Below are positions 26,019 to 33,296 of a DNA stretch of 44,526 nt, piece after piece (position 1 is the first letter of the stretch; the number at the start of each line of letters is the position of its first letter). The position numbers were made by a program, and so were the translations under genes. The stretch comes from an uncultured Subdoligranulum sp. (GTDB lineage Bacteria > Bacillota > Clostridia > Oscillospirales > Ruminococcaceae), in NCBI GenBank assembly GCA_945830575.1, contig CALZZE010000022.1, positions 1 to 44,526 on the forward strand, read 5' to 3'. The notes under the pieces are model-generated. The model worked only from the letters and a program-made list of their open reading frames with translations, ran no database searches and was not told the DNA's origin.

Positions 26019-26153
26019 AAAATAAAACACCCGTCCGCATCAAAATGCAGACGGGCGAGCATCTACGCCACATCACATCCCACGCACAATGCGTGGGTTC
26101 AAAGGTTCAAACACAAAACAATTTGTAAATCTGCAGTCAGCTTATCACTTCTA
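26019..26153 (-). ncRNA. candidate small RNA of about 130 nt
   Basis: A minus-strand promoter (TTGATG, 17 bp, TATAAT) predicts a start near 26153. An intrinsic terminator follows at once: CCCGTCTGCA pairs with TGCGGACGGG (26030-26055), then TGTTTTATTTT. Between them lies a perfect hairpin CCCACGCA/TGCGTGGG (26078-26098 region) and no open reading frame. It could instead be an attenuated leader of the XRE gene, which begins about 60 bases beyond the terminator. Confidence 0.5.
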
Positions 26154-26159
26154 ATTGTG

Positions 26160-26188
26160 ATTATATCACACAAACGATGGTACATCAA
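26160..26188 (-). promoter_or_regulatory. promoter with -10 inside a palindrome
   Basis: TTGATG (26183-26188), 17 bp, TATAAT (26160-26165) on the minus strand. The -10 is embedded in the palindrome TGTGATTATATCACA (26156-26170), a likely operator for a dimeric repressor such as the adjacent XRE protein. Confidence 0.65.
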
Positions 26189-26227
26189 GAGGATCTGCAA
26201 AATAATTTGTTGGATTGGCACGGAAGT

Positions 26228-26659
26228 TCATGCAGGGTCGCCATACTCCCGTTTCATGGCATCCATGGATACCACCCACTGCTTGCCAAATTTGCATACA
26301 TCCACACCATTGACCAGTTTGCCGTAAGCAATCGCTTTGCGCAGTGTGCTTTCGTTAAGATCCCAAAGCTCAGTGGCATCACTGAACGCCATCAAGCCAT
26401 CAAACGCGGTGCTGACACGGACACCGTGTTCCCACAACTCATCGCAGGATAGGTCCAACGCATCGTTCCAGACGATGCCATATCCGCCCACATCTACGCA
26501 GACGCAGCCGAATTCTTCCGGGTGGTCACGCAAATAGGAGAAGGCAGGGAGTTTCTCAAATAACGGCTTGACATCGTAGAGTTTGACAACGCCTTCGCTG
26601 AATTGTACGCTGAGACGGAAATCCGGCAGGGGTGATACAGATTTGATCTTGTGAAACAT
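26228..26659 (-). CDS. DUF2442 protein with C-terminal helix-turn-helix, likely antitoxin
   Basis: A 143-residue protein. The N-terminal 80 residues are a DUF2442 domain (LPDFRLSVQFSEGVVKLYDV, then YGIVWNDALDLSCDELW). The C-terminal part, STLRKAIAYGKLVNGVDVCKFGKQWVV, resembles a helix-turn-helix of the kind that recognises an operator. It lies ten bases after the DUF4160 gene. DUF4160-DUF2442 gene pairs are listed as putative type II toxin-antitoxin systems; I recall this from family knowledge and cannot verify toxicity here. Confidence 0.82.
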   Translation of the reverse strand: MFHKIKSVSPLPDFRLSVQFSEGVVKLYDVKPLFEKLPAFSYLRDHPEEFGCVCVDVGGYGIVWNDALDLSCDELWEHGVRVSTAFDGLMAFSDATELWDLNESTLRKAIAYGKLVNGVDVCKFGKQWVVSMDAMKREYGDPA

Positions 26660-26669
26660 AACAGTCTCC

Positions 26670-26924
26670 TTACTCCAACGGCGGAATTTTTCGGAATTCC
26701 TTCGTTTCCCAGATTTCCTGCAGTGTATCCCTGTGCATCCCGATCCATTCTCTCACCAATGCCAACGCTTTGGGCGGAAGGTACCCTTCCAGCACGTCGC
26801 CGGTCATAAAGTCGATTGCTGCCACATCATCGTTGTAAATGGCGTGAATATGCGGCGGATTATGTTCGCTTTGCAGAAAGTACATACGAATGATGATTCC
26901 ATAAAACCTTGCCAACACAGGCAT
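26670..26924 (-). CDS. DUF4160 protein, likely toxin partner of the DUF2442 gene
   Basis: An 84-residue protein starting at ATG 26924 (MPVLARFYGIIIRMYF) with GGAGGTG seven bases upstream. The family core EHNPPHIHAIYNDDVAAIDF is intact, followed by LEGYLPPKALALVREWIGMH. It is the first gene of a two-gene operon with the DUF2442 protein. Small size, gene order and an operator-type promoter fit a toxin-antitoxin module, probably stabilising the island. The biochemical activity is unknown. Confidence 0.83.
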   Translation of the reverse strand: MPVLARFYGIIIRMYFLQSEHNPPHIHAIYNDDVAAIDFMTGDVLEGYLPPKALALVREWIGMHRDTLQEIWETKEFRKIPPLE

Positions 26925-26944
26925 ATACAACACCTCCTGTATAT

Positions 26945-26973
26945 ATAGTATCACGGTATCGTGATTCCGTCAA
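26945..26973 (-). promoter_or_regulatory. promoter/operator of the DUF4160-DUF2442 pair
   Basis: On the minus strand TTGACG (26968-26973) and TACTAT (26945-26950) are 17 bp apart. A 16-bp perfect palindrome, ATCACG-GTAT-CGTGAT (26950-26965), fills the spacer exactly. This is the layout expected for autorepression by an antitoxin. Confidence 0.75.
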
Positions 26974-27116
26974 GCGGGTTGAGGATGTTGGATTTCAGCC
27001 AGATGCCCCGGAACTCACGCTCAGAAACAACGGCCCTATTAGGAACACCGGGTGGAAGACTGAATGGCGTTTTTTGTTGTGTAAGACCATCGGCAAAAAT
27101 CGAATAAGGAATTGCT

Positions 27117-27144
27117 GCCCAGCGCATTTGCGCTGGCTTTTTTT
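27117..27144 (+). terminator. plus-strand intrinsic terminator left of the invertible segment
   Basis: AGCGC-ATTT-GCGCT (27121-27134), extended by outer GCC/GGC pairs, is followed by seven T. The 130 bp before it (26985-27116) has no gene I can support. It isolates the invertible segment from transcription arriving from the left. Confidence 0.75.
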
Positions 27145-27212
27145 GTTTTGTCTTGGTTTTTCATCATCAGGGAATGTAAATATATAGTAGAGGAGACATT
27201 GTAGAACAAAAA

Positions 27213-27241
27213 GTATCCTCCATAGGGAAAATGGAGGATAC
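27213..27241 (+). repeat. inverted crossover site A (left)
   Basis: Arms GTATCCTCCAT (27213-27223) and ATGGAGGATAC (27231-27241) are perfect inverted repeats around the asymmetric 7-bp spacer AGGGAAA. This is the classic form of a tyrosine-recombinase core site. An inverted copy with the same spacer lies at 28657-28685. Read on the minus strand the site is an 11-bp hairpin followed by TTTTTG, so it also works as an intrinsic terminator. Confidence 0.85.
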
Positions 27242-27277
27242 CAATAGTTTGCTTTTTATATATAACTTTTCATGATT

Positions 27278-27306
27278 ATTATAGCACGACAAGTGTCTAT
27301 TTTCAA
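27278..27306 (-). promoter_or_regulatory. invertible promoter, currently pointing left
   Basis: On the minus strand TTGAAA (27301-27306), 17 bp, TATAAT (27278-27283): a near-consensus promoter. The start would be near 27271, about 30 bases before site A, where the transcript meets a hairpin plus U-run. There is no gene for it to serve in this orientation. A weaker plus-strand signal for the recombinase is TTGAAG (27395-27400) with TATAAC (27416-27421), only 15 bp apart. Confidence 0.75.
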
Positions 27307-27465
27307 CATGGGTGATGGAAAATCATCTGAAAATAGCTGGATTTGTCGGATAAGATAAAACAGGAGCCCTTAATTCAATGAAAAAAGACTGCTATTGAAG
27401 GGAATTTTATCAGTCTATAACACAAAAGTGGTCGGAAACGGGTCAAATAAAGGAGGAACGCTACC

Positions 27466-28596
27466 ATGGCAAAAAAGGGAGAGAACATCCGCCGCCGCAG
27501 GGATGGACGCTGGGAGGGGAGGTATATCAAGGGCCGCCGTGCAGATGGCAAGGCTGTTTGGGGATATGTGTATGGACACAGCTATCAGGAGGTAAAGCAG
27601 GAACTCATCCGCCGCAAGGCAAAGTGCGCTTTTTATTCTTTGTCTGTGGACAACCCCACATTCGAGGAACTTGCGCAAATGTGGCTTTGCTCTGTGAAAC
27701 CGGGCATCAAGGAATCCACAGTTTCACACTATCGCTATACGTTGGAGCGATATATTCTGCCAGTTTTGGGGCGCCTCAACGTAAAATCTCTGAATGAGCA
27801 GATTTTGGAGTCCGGCTTGCAGCAAATTGTTTCCCCGGTGGACGGCAGTCACAAGCCGTTGGGACACTCCGCCGCAAAGGAGTGCCTGACCATGATACGC
27901 CGTATTTGCAAATACGCCCACCATCTGCGGCTGATCCGGGCTATGGAAATTGAAATCACTCTGCCGAAACCTCCAGTCAATCAGACGGAGCCGCTCTCCA
28001 AAACTGAGCAGGAACAGGTTGTATCCTTTGTCACAGAGAACCCCACGCCACGGAAAATCGGCTTGCTGCTGGCAGTACAGATGGGACTTCGTATTGGAGA
28101 AATCTGCGGCTTGCAGTGGGGAGATTTTGACTTGGCACAAGGGACTTTGACGATTCAGAGAACCGTCCAGCGCATCAGCAGCGGCAACGGGCATACCAAG
28201 GTCGTTATTCAGTCTCCCAAAACCAGAACGTCCGCCCGTCAAATCCCAATCCCCCAAAATCTTCTTGTTCTGCTCCGTCAAGTGCGCGGGATGGCCACCG
28301 ATGATGCCTGGTTTTTGTCCGGGAGCAGTGAAAAACCGGTGGAGCCGCGCTGTTTCCGCAAGAGCCTGCATACATACCTGAAACAGGCGCAGGTGCGCTC
28401 TGTCCGACCCCATGCCCTGCGCCACACCTTTGCGTCTACCTGCCTGCAAGCGGGCTGCGACATCAAGACTATCAGCGAAATCATGGGCCACGCGGATGCA
28501 TCTATTACACTCCAGCGATATGTGCATTCTGACCTGGAACGAATGCGCTTTGAAATCAACCGCATCTATGCAAACGCCTTCCAGCAAACAGCATAG
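27466..28596 (+). CDS. tyrosine recombinase, presumed invertase of the flanking sites
   Basis: A 376-residue recombinase. An N-terminal AP2-like segment (RRRRDGRWEGRYIKGR, then WGYVYGHSYQEV) and a core-binding SAM-like domain (TFEELAQMWL, then STVSHYRYTLERYI) precede the catalytic domain: Arg 209 in MGLRIGEICGLQWGD, His-x-x-Arg in HALRHTFAS (316-319), GHAD near 342 and nucleophile Tyr 352 in LQRYVHS. All catalytic residues are intact. AAAGGAGG precedes ATG 27466. It lies wholly between two inverted crossover sites, so it is best explained as a DNA invertase; it could also be a former element integrase. Confidence 0.9.
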   Translation: MAKKGENIRRRRDGRWEGRYIKGRRADGKAVWGYVYGHSYQEVKQELIRRKAKCAFYSLSVDNPTFEELAQMWLCSVKPGIKESTVSHYRYTLERYILPVLGRLNVKSLNEQILESGLQQIVSPVDGSHKPLGHSAAKECLTMIRRICKYAHHLRLIRAMEIEITLPKPPVNQTEPLSKTEQEQVVSFVTENPTPRKIGLLLAVQMGLRIGEICGLQWGDFDLAQGTLTIQRTVQRISSGNGHTKVVIQSPKTRTSARQIPIPQNLLVLLRQVRGMATDDAWFLSGSSEKPVEPRCFRKSLHTYLKQAQVRSVRPHALRHTFASTCLQAGCDIKTISEIMGHADASITLQRYVHSDLERMRFEINRIYANAFQQTA

Positions 28597-28656
28597 AGGG
28601 TCTTTGAGTGGTACAAGCATAACAAAAACAATTGTATTGCCGACGAAAAACACAAA

Positions 28657-28685
28657 TCGTCCTCCATTTTCCCTATGGAAGATAC
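28657..28685 (-). repeat. inverted crossover site B (right)
   Basis: In reverse complement this site reads GTATCTTCCAT, spacer AGGGAAA, ATGGAGGA. Against site A it differs at one base in the first arm and only in the last three bases of the second arm, with an identical spacer. It lies between the recombinase stop and the helicase ribosome site. The arm nearest the helicase has a mismatch and no T-run follows, so a hybrid site formed by inversion should not terminate transcription toward the helicase. Confidence 0.82.
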
Positions 28686-28704
28686 CCGCGGACGGGAGGA
28701 CAGC

Positions 28705-31008
28705 ATGGCGATTCAATTGTTTGCGCACAACGAAAAAGCATACCGGCAGGCGATGGCTATGCTGGAGAACTGCGGCAAAGCGGCCATTGTCCATCCCACC
28801 GGCACCGGCAAAAGCTATATTGCCTTCAAACTCATTGAGGATCATCCCGATGAGAGGGTGGTCTGGCTGTCTCCCAGCGAATATATCTTCAAAACCCAGA
28901 CCGAAAACGTGCGGAAAGAAAACCCGGACTTCCCTCTGCAAAATGTGACGTTTCTGACCTATGCCCGGCTCATGCAGATGGACGAAGATGAAATCGCCTC
29001 GCTGCATCCCGCTTACCTTATTATAGATGAATTTCATCGCTGCGGGGCAGAGCACTGGGGCGATGGTCTCAAGCGATTGCTGGCGCAATACCCCGACACA
29101 AAGATGCTGGGGCTGTCTGCCACGCATATCCGGTATCTGGACAACCAGCGCAATATGGCTGACGAGTTGTTTGAAGGCAACATTGCCAGCGAAATGACCC
29201 TGGGCGAGGCAGTCGTCCGGGGCATTCTGCCTGCCCCGACCTACGTGACCACCGTGTTCCGCTACCAGAACGAACTGGCCAGATACCAAAAGCGGGTGGA
29301 CAGCCTGAAAAGCCCCGGCATTCAGGATATCAACCAGCGGTATCTGGATGCCTTGCGCCGCGCACTGGAGCAGGCAGAAGGATTAGATGTGGTCTTTCAG
29401 AAATACATCACCAATACAAGCGGTAGGTATATCGTTTTCTGTTCCGACTACGAAAATCTCAAGGAAATGCGCAGTCACACCAAAGAGTGGTTTGGTGCGG
29501 TGAATGAAACCATTCACACCTATTCGGCGTATTCCTCCGACCCCGCCACCAGCAAAGCCTTTGCAAAGTTCAAGAAAGACGATTCCGGCGCACTCAAGCT
29601 GTTGTTTTGTATTGACATGCTCAACGAAGGGATCCATGTTAAAGGAATTTCCGGCGTGATTCTGTTCCGTCCCACCGTCAGCCCCATTGTGTATAAGCAG
29701 CAGATCGGCCGCGCCTTAACGGCAGGGGAGGGCGGCACGCCGCTGATTCTGGATATTGTCAATAACTTTGAGGGGCTGAGCAGCATTTCCACCTTGCAGC
29801 AGGAGATGACGCTGGCGGCTTGCAACATGGTGCGTCTGGGGGAACAGGACAAAATCGTCACCGACCACTTTACCGTCATCGAGCAGGCCCGCGACTGCCG
29901 CAAGCTGTTTGAGCAGTTGGATCAGAGTCTGTCCGGCACATGGGATCAGTATTTCCATGCGGCCAGCATCTACTATGCGGAACACAACAATCTGGAAGTG
30001 CCCATGCGCTACACCACCTCCACAGGCCTGAGCCTTGGCCGGTGGATCGCTACGCAGCGCAGAGTGCGTTCCGGCCTGATTCCCGGCAGCCTTACAGAAC
30101 AGCAGATTGCCCGATTGGACAGCATTGGGATGGTGTGGGGAAACCGGCTGGAACTGGCATGGGAACGCGGGTTTGAACATGCCAGAGCCTATTATGAGCA
30201 ATACGGTAATCTGGAGGTTCCTGCCCGGTACGAGTGCGAGGACGGGTTCAAGCTGGGAAGTTGGATTACGAACCAGCGTACCGACCGCATCAATGGGGAA
30301 CGTCAGCAGCTTTTGAATCGGGAGAGAGTGGAAAGGCTGGATTCCATTGGCATGGTCTGGGATGTTCTCAACCTGAAATGGGAACGCAATTACCTCGCGG
30401 CAGCCCAGTATTATCAGGACAACGGCGATCTGCTTGTGCCCAGCCAGTACGTCACCAAAGAAGGCATCAAGCTGGGAACATGGGTCGCCAGCCTGCGCAA
30501 AATGAAGGAAAGCGGCAAGCTGACAGAGGCACAAATCCAGCGGCTGGAGGTCGTTGGCATGCAGTGGCGGTCCCGTTCTGACTATGGATGGCAGCGAGGC
30601 TTTCAAGCGGCAAAAGCCTATCGCAGACAGTATGGTGACCTGAACGTATCTTCCACTTTTATTACGCCAGACGGATACCCATTAGGAAAATGGGTGGAGC
30701 GACAGAGGTTCGCCTTTCAGTGCCCGGAAAAAGCCAACAATATATTGACGCCTGAACGAAAAAAACTGCTGGACAGTATTGGTATGGTGTGGACGAAACA
30801 AGATCCGTGGGAATACCGCTTTGAACTGGCGCGTCAGTACAAAGAGGAGCACGGCGACTTGACCATCCCAGCCAAGTACAAAACAAGCGATGGCATTTGG
30901 CTTGGGAATTGGCTGTATCATCAAAAGAAATTGCTGGCAGGAAAAGAGCGCGGCCAGCAATTGAGTGAAGCACAGAAAATGAAACTGATGGAGTTGGGAA
31001 TTGCGTAG
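28705..31008 (+). CDS. superfamily 2 helicase with five helicase-associated repeats
   Basis: A 767-residue protein. Motor motifs: Walker A HPTGTGKS (about 30-37), DEAD/DEAH-box variant DEFH near 108, motif III SATH near 141, motif VI QQIGRALTAG near 333. From about residue 412 to the end are five tandem helicase-associated repeats of about 70 residues, each with a pattern W..Y...A..YY..(N/G)D/NL.VP..Y....G..LG.W....R and ending LDSIGMVW or similar. ATG 28705 has GGGAGG six bases upstream; the in-frame ATG 28675 lies within crossover site B. The HA repeats probably bind nucleic acid; the biological role is unknown. Confidence 0.85.
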   Translation: MAIQLFAHNEKAYRQAMAMLENCGKAAIVHPTGTGKSYIAFKLIEDHPDERVVWLSPSEYIFKTQTENVRKENPDFPLQNVTFLTYARLMQMDEDEIASLHPAYLIIDEFHRCGAEHWGDGLKRLLAQYPDTKMLGLSATHIRYLDNQRNMADELFEGNIASEMTLGEAVVRGILPAPTYVTTVFRYQNELARYQKRVDSLKSPGIQDINQRYLDALRRALEQAEGLDVVFQKYITNTSGRYIVFCSDYENLKEMRSHTKEWFGAVNETIHTYSAYSSDPATSKAFAKFKKDDSGALKLLFCIDMLNEGIHVKGISGVILFRPTVSPIVYKQQIGRALTAGEGGTPLILDIVNNFEGLSSISTLQQEMTLAACNMVRLGEQDKIVTDHFTVIEQARDCRKLFEQLDQSLSGTWDQYFHAASIYYAEHNNLEVPMRYTTSTGLSLGRWIATQRRVRSGLIPGSLTEQQIARLDSIGMVWGNRLELAWERGFEHARAYYEQYGNLEVPARYECEDGFKLGSWITNQRTDRINGERQQLLNRERVERLDSIGMVWDVLNLKWERNYLAAAQYYQDNGDLLVPSQYVTKEGIKLGTWVASLRKMKESGKLTEAQIQRLEVVGMQWRSRSDYGWQRGFQAAKAYRRQYGDLNVSSTFITPDGYPLGKWVERQRFAFQCPEKANNILTPERKKLLDSIGMVWTKQDPWEYRFELARQYKEEHGDLTIPAKYKTSDGIWLGNWLYHQKKLLAGKERGQQLSEAQKMKLMELGIA

Positions 31009-31459
31009 GTTATTAGAATTCGTTAGCACAAAATGTGTTTACTTGTTGCAGCCAATATCCTTGTCATTATTGACTAAGACTTGCAAATGACGTTCGTCCG
31101 AATATCAAACGGAAGTGTCTGTTTTGGACGTAGGCGCAGTGATTCGGGGTTCATGCAATCACATAACAACATTCCTCTTCGTCTCATTAGGAACTTAAAG
31201 GAAATGAACGTAGTTATGTAGAAAAAAGAGGCTGAAAATAAGGCCAAAAATGAAGAAAAATAAGAGAAAATAGCAGAAAAATGCGATACAGCGCAGAAAA
31301 TAGAGAAAAAATCCGAATGAGTCGTAGAAGTAGGTTACAGTTTAATTAGGCGTTCCTGGTGAGAACGCTTTTTTAATATATAAGGTCCTTGGAGAGGGAC
31401 CGAAGAAGAAAAGATGACACGCCGTGAAGGTGTGGGGGAATAAAAGAAGAAATTGAGGG
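31009..31459. other. intergenic region with degraded coding remnant and operon leader
   Basis: There is no intact gene in 451 bp. From about 31192 to 31320 one plus-strand frame reads as a charged, coiled-coil-like peptide (KKEAENKAKNEEK, then EKIAEKCDTAQKIEKKSE) broken by TAG and TAA, possibly a decayed gene. Two hairpins follow, the terminator at 31350 and GGTCC/GGACC near 31384-31401, which form the leader of the polysaccharide operon. No good promoter was found. Confidence 0.4.
31350..31374 (+). terminator. terminator or attenuator ahead of the polysaccharide operon
   Basis: GCGTTC (31350-31355) pairs with GAACGC (31363-31368), followed by six T. It lies about 95 bases before the first polysaccharide gene. 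It either ends the helicase transcript or acts as a leader attenuator that needs antitermination. Confidence 0.7.
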
Positions 31460-31468
31460 ATGAAGAAA

Positions 31469-32508
31469 ATGGAACACATTGAATTACAGGGAAAAACAAT
31501 ATTTGTCACTGGTGTGGCCGGGTTCATTGGATCCAATCTCGCCGCAAGACTATTAAAGGACTTTGACTGTAAGGTAGTCGGGCTTGATAACATGAACGAC
31601 TATTACGATGTGAACATCAAAGAGTGGAGACTAGAGCAGCTGAAGAATGACAGGTTTACTTTCATCAAGGGTGACTTGAGTGATAAGGGAACCATCGAGG
31701 AAATCTTCGAGAAATACAACCCGGCGGTTGTGGTCAATCTTGGAGCACAAGCTGGAGTGCGCTATTCCATCACAAATCCTGATGCGTATATCCAATCCAA
31801 CATGATAGGCTTCTATAACATTTTGGAAGCATGTAGGCATTACCCGGTTGAGCATTTGGTTTATGCTTCTTCCTCTTCTGTCTATGGTTCCAATAAAAAG
31901 GTTCCGTACAGCACGGACGATAAAGTAGACAATCCCGTGAGCCTCTACGCGGCTACAAAAAATCTAACGAGCTTATGGCACATGCAGATTCAAAGCTTTA
32001 TAACATTCCTTCCACTGGCTTGCGCTTTTTTACTGTTTATGGACCAGCTGGTAGGCCCGATATGGCTTATTTTGGTTTCACAAATAAGTTAAGAGCTGGT
32101 GAAGATATTCAAATCTTCAACTACGGTAATTGCAAGAGGGATTTTACATACATCGATGACATTGTTGAAGGTGTAGTCCGCGTTATGCAGGGTGCACCTG
32201 AGAAGAAAAATGGTGAGGATGGACTTCCTATCCCGCCGTATGCTGTTTACAACATCAGCAATAACAATCCAGAGAACCTTCTGGATTTCGTACAAATACT
32301 CAGTGAGGAATTAGTAAGAACTGGCATCTTGCCTGCTGATTACGATTTTGAAGCTCACAAGAAGCTAGTTCCAATGCAACCTGGTGATGTTCCTGTGACC
32401 TATGCGGACACAAGTGCATTAGAGAGGGACTTTGGGTTTAAGCCGAGTACGGACTTGAGAACGGGTCTGCGGAAGTTTGCTGAGTGGTATAAAGAGTTTT
32501 ATATGTAA
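31469..32508 (+). pseudogene. UDP-glucuronate 4-epimerase, frameshifted at an A6 run
   Basis: An NAD-dependent SDR epimerase that makes UDP-galacturonate for surface polysaccharide. The first part has the GVAGFIGSNLA NAD motif near residue 15, NDYYDVNIKEWRL typical of UDP-glucuronate epimerases, and YAATK. After SLYAATK the frame slips: in the +1 frame the protein continues as SNELMAHADSKLYNIPSTGL through GPAGRPDM to the end at 32508. Seven instead of six A at 31957-31962 would restore about 346 residues. The cause may be slippage, decay or a sequencing error. ATG 31469 has GAGGG nine bases upstream. Confidence 0.88.
31957..31962 (+). repeat. A6 homopolymer at the epimerase frameshift
   Basis: ACA followed by six A, then TCTAAC. 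Gain of one A joins the two halves of the epimerase. Such runs slip during replication and are also prone to sequencing errors. Confidence 0.7.
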
Positions 32509-32559
32509 AAGAGTGGGGAAGAGAAAACCCACGAAGAAGAATAGAGGAGTAGAAGCACG

Positions 32560-32868
32560 ATGAAAGAAATAAAGATTGTAGTTGCTGGTACTGGTTATGT
32601 TGGCCTTTCTATTGCAACCCTATTAGCTCAAAACCACCATGTAGTAGCGGTAGATATTGTGCATGAGAAGGTGGAATTGATAAATAAGAGAAAGAGCCAA
32701 ATTCAGGATGAGTATATCGAAAAGTACTTGGCAGAGAAGGACTTGGATTTAGTAGCAACAACGGATGGAGCTAATGCATACAAGGATGCTGATTATGTTG
32801 TCATTGCCGCTCCGACCAATGTCTACCCTAAATTTTCAGTCGAGTTTTCGTGGGCTATGATAACCTGA
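32560..32868 (+). pseudogene. UDP-glucose 6-dehydrogenase, 3'-truncated copy
   Basis: The first 87 codons (to 32820) encode a normal UGD N-terminus: [20 protein letters not shown] (Rossmann NAD motif), VDIVHEKVELINKRKSQIQD, ending VIAAPTN. Homology stops abruptly there and the frame runs 15 codons into unrelated DNA. It is similar to but clearly diverged from the full copy at 33628, so it is not a recent duplicate. A short UGD-like C-terminus occurs at 39024-39088, suggesting both are ends of one older gene. Confidence 0.85.
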
Positions 32869-33131
32869 AAAATCATCCGTTATTGCCGAAAAATGAGGCT
32901 TTAGGGTACAGGTCTTGGGATAGTGATAAGTACATTTTCAAATGAAATGGAGAATGGTTTCTCGTGGGCTATGGAGTGTATGAGAGCATTTTGACATGAA
33001 ATAGGTGAGGCGAAAAACATGGATTTTTCGTTTCGGGTAGAGGTGAGTGAAAAGTGATGAGTACATTCTGAACGTGAAATAGGGCTGCAATAAGTTTAGA
33101 ACGGTTTTGAAAAATGCCGTAATATCAAGGA

Positions 33132-33172
33132 TTTTCAATAGATGATATAGAGAGCGAAAGGGGTCTACCCTA
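33132..33172 (+). repeat. direct repeat copy 1
   Basis: TTTTCAATAGATGATATAGA, then GCGAAA and GGGGTCTACCCTA. It shares most bases with 33258-33296; copies begin 126 bases apart. The end contains the inverted pair AGGGG/CCCT around TCTA. Confidence 0.6.
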
Positions 33173-33257
33173 AAGAATCATAGTAAGGAATTAAAGGGAT
33201 GGAAGCCCGGAAAACGCTCATTAGCAGATTAAGAGCTATGGAAGAACCGAATTGTTG

Positions 33258-33296
33258 TTTTCAATAAATGATAAACAGACCTAGGGGTCTACCCTA
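33258..33296 (+). repeat. direct repeat copy 2
   Basis: TTTTCAATAAATGATAAACA, then GACCTA and GGGGTCTACCCTA. Within it AGACC-TAGG-GGTCT and TAGGG/CCCTA are inverted repeats, so the sequence can fold or bind a dimer. Confidence 0.6.

Larger units (their letters stand above)
27213..28685. other. predicted invertible DNA segment carrying its own recombinase
   Basis: Two oppositely oriented copies of one crossover site bound a 1.4-kb segment that contains only a tyrosine recombinase gene, its upstream region and an outward minus-strand promoter. Recombination between inverted sites inverts the DNA between them. In the orientation seen here the promoter points left, away from the helicase gene that starts 20 bases beyond the right site. 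Inversion would point it right, into that gene. Confidence 0.7.

Noticed and set aside
26075-26110. CCCACGCA/TGCGTGGG hairpin as a CRISPR repeat
   Set aside because: It resembles the palindromic part of type I-C repeats, but only one copy exists, with no spacers and no cas genes.
27213-28685. Interpretation of the inverted sites as terminal inverted repeats of a transposon
   Set aside because: Each copy is itself an inverted repeat around an identical 7-bp asymmetric spacer, the form of a tyrosine-recombinase core site. No target-site duplication is seen and the enclosed enzyme is not a DDE transposase. Not fully excluded.
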